From contig JAKADI010000138.1 in NCBI GenBank assembly GCA_021820675.1, forward strand, positions 1 through 5,830: a stretch of 5,830 bases of DNA, read 5' to 3'. Numbering within the stretch: the stretch's first letter is position 1; the number at the start of each line of letters is the position of its first letter. Below the pieces are notes generated by a model. The model made no database searches and had not been told where the DNA came from. It was given only the letters and a program-made list of their open reading frames with translations. The DNA comes from Bacillota bacterium (GTDB taxonomy: Bacteria; Bacillota; Sulfobacillia; Sulfobacillales; Sulfobacillaceae). Made by a program: the position numbers and the translations under genes. Below, one piece after another: positions 5,584 to 5,830 of this stretch.

Positions 5584-5830
5584 TTAGGGCACGATCAGCT
5601 TCATTCCGGCAATGGCAAGAACCGTCAATACCAGGTATTGAAACCGGCGGGCATTTAAACGAAAATGGAAAAAATTTCCTACCACCAGACCTATAACCAC
5701 AGCCGGTAGAAGGCCTACTGAGGTCATCACCGTTTTAGCACTGATCAATCCCAAAAGAAAATAGACGGCACCCCGCACGATCGCGTCCACCACCGCGACT
5801 AATTGAAAAGACGCCCGGAAGGCCCGTTGA
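5584..5830 (-). CDS. TauE/SafE-like membrane protein, C-terminal part
   Basis: The frame is open from the right edge to a TAA at 5586-5584, giving the last 81 residues of a membrane protein whose start lies outside the window. It shows two to three hydrophobic segments. The order is RAFRASFQ, a helix (AIVRGAVYFLLGLIS), LLPAVVIGLVVGNFFHFRLNARRFQ and a final helix ending AGMKLIVP. The LLPA-x3-G-x3-G block followed by a basic loop and an RRF-x5-L-x3-AG helix is typical of the last helices of TauE/SafE (DUF81) permeases, which export sulfite, sulfoacetate or related anions. The substrate is not readable here. An internal GTG at 5793 could be mistaken for a start, but the frame continues without a stop to the edge and the family needs the missing N-terminal part. 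Confidence 0.65.
   Translation of the reverse strand, partial: QRAFRASFQLVAVVDAIVRGAVYFLLGLISAKTVMTSVGLLPAVVIGLVVGNFFHFRLNARRFQYLVLTVLAIAGMKLIVP

Overview
The window reads as ordinary bacterial chromosome with moderate G+C. It is probably from a Gram-positive, Firmicutes-type organism: it has strong AGGAGG-like ribosome binding sites, sigma-A-like promoters and a DUF763 gene, a family typical of archaea and thermophilic bacteria. A Sulfobacillus-like thermoacidophile would fit, but that is a guess from gene content, not something the sequence proves. No mobile element, CRISPR array, tRNA or rRNA was seen.

Left part, plus strand (1-1671). The last 30 codons of an unidentified gene end at 93 and are followed by a probable intrinsic terminator (137-163). 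A perfect extended -10 element (248-256) then drives a complete DUF763 protein gene (285-1406), whose true start lies 33 codons inside the longest open frame. After it comes a 46-codon gene for a single-span membrane peptide (1477-1617) with a strong ribosome binding site. A 10-bp hairpin (1645-1671) closes this unit.

Middle part, plus strand (1672-3919). The gene-free stretch 1618-1845 holds a good -35/-10 promoter (1741-1769), with a perfect palindrome in its spacer and an inverted copy of an overlapping 8-mer about 50 bp upstream. It drives leuC and leuD, the two subunits of 3-isopropylmalate dehydratase (leucine biosynthesis). A strong 11-bp hairpin follows leuD. No leuA or leuB is adjacent and no T-box signature was found.

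Right part, minus strand (3999-5830), convergent with leuCD. An EamA/DMT-type 10-helix transporter gene (4584-5474) lies 30 bp upstream of an O6-methylguanine-DNA methyltransferase gene (ogt, 3999-4553); they probably share a transcript. Upstream of these, the C-terminal end of a TauE/SafE-like membrane protein gene runs off the right edge. The window contains no stretch over 300 bases without a gene. I see no convincing undescribed multi-gene system. The items most worth a second look are the uncharacterised DUF763 protein, the small membrane peptide behind it, and the operator-like architecture of the leuCD promoter.
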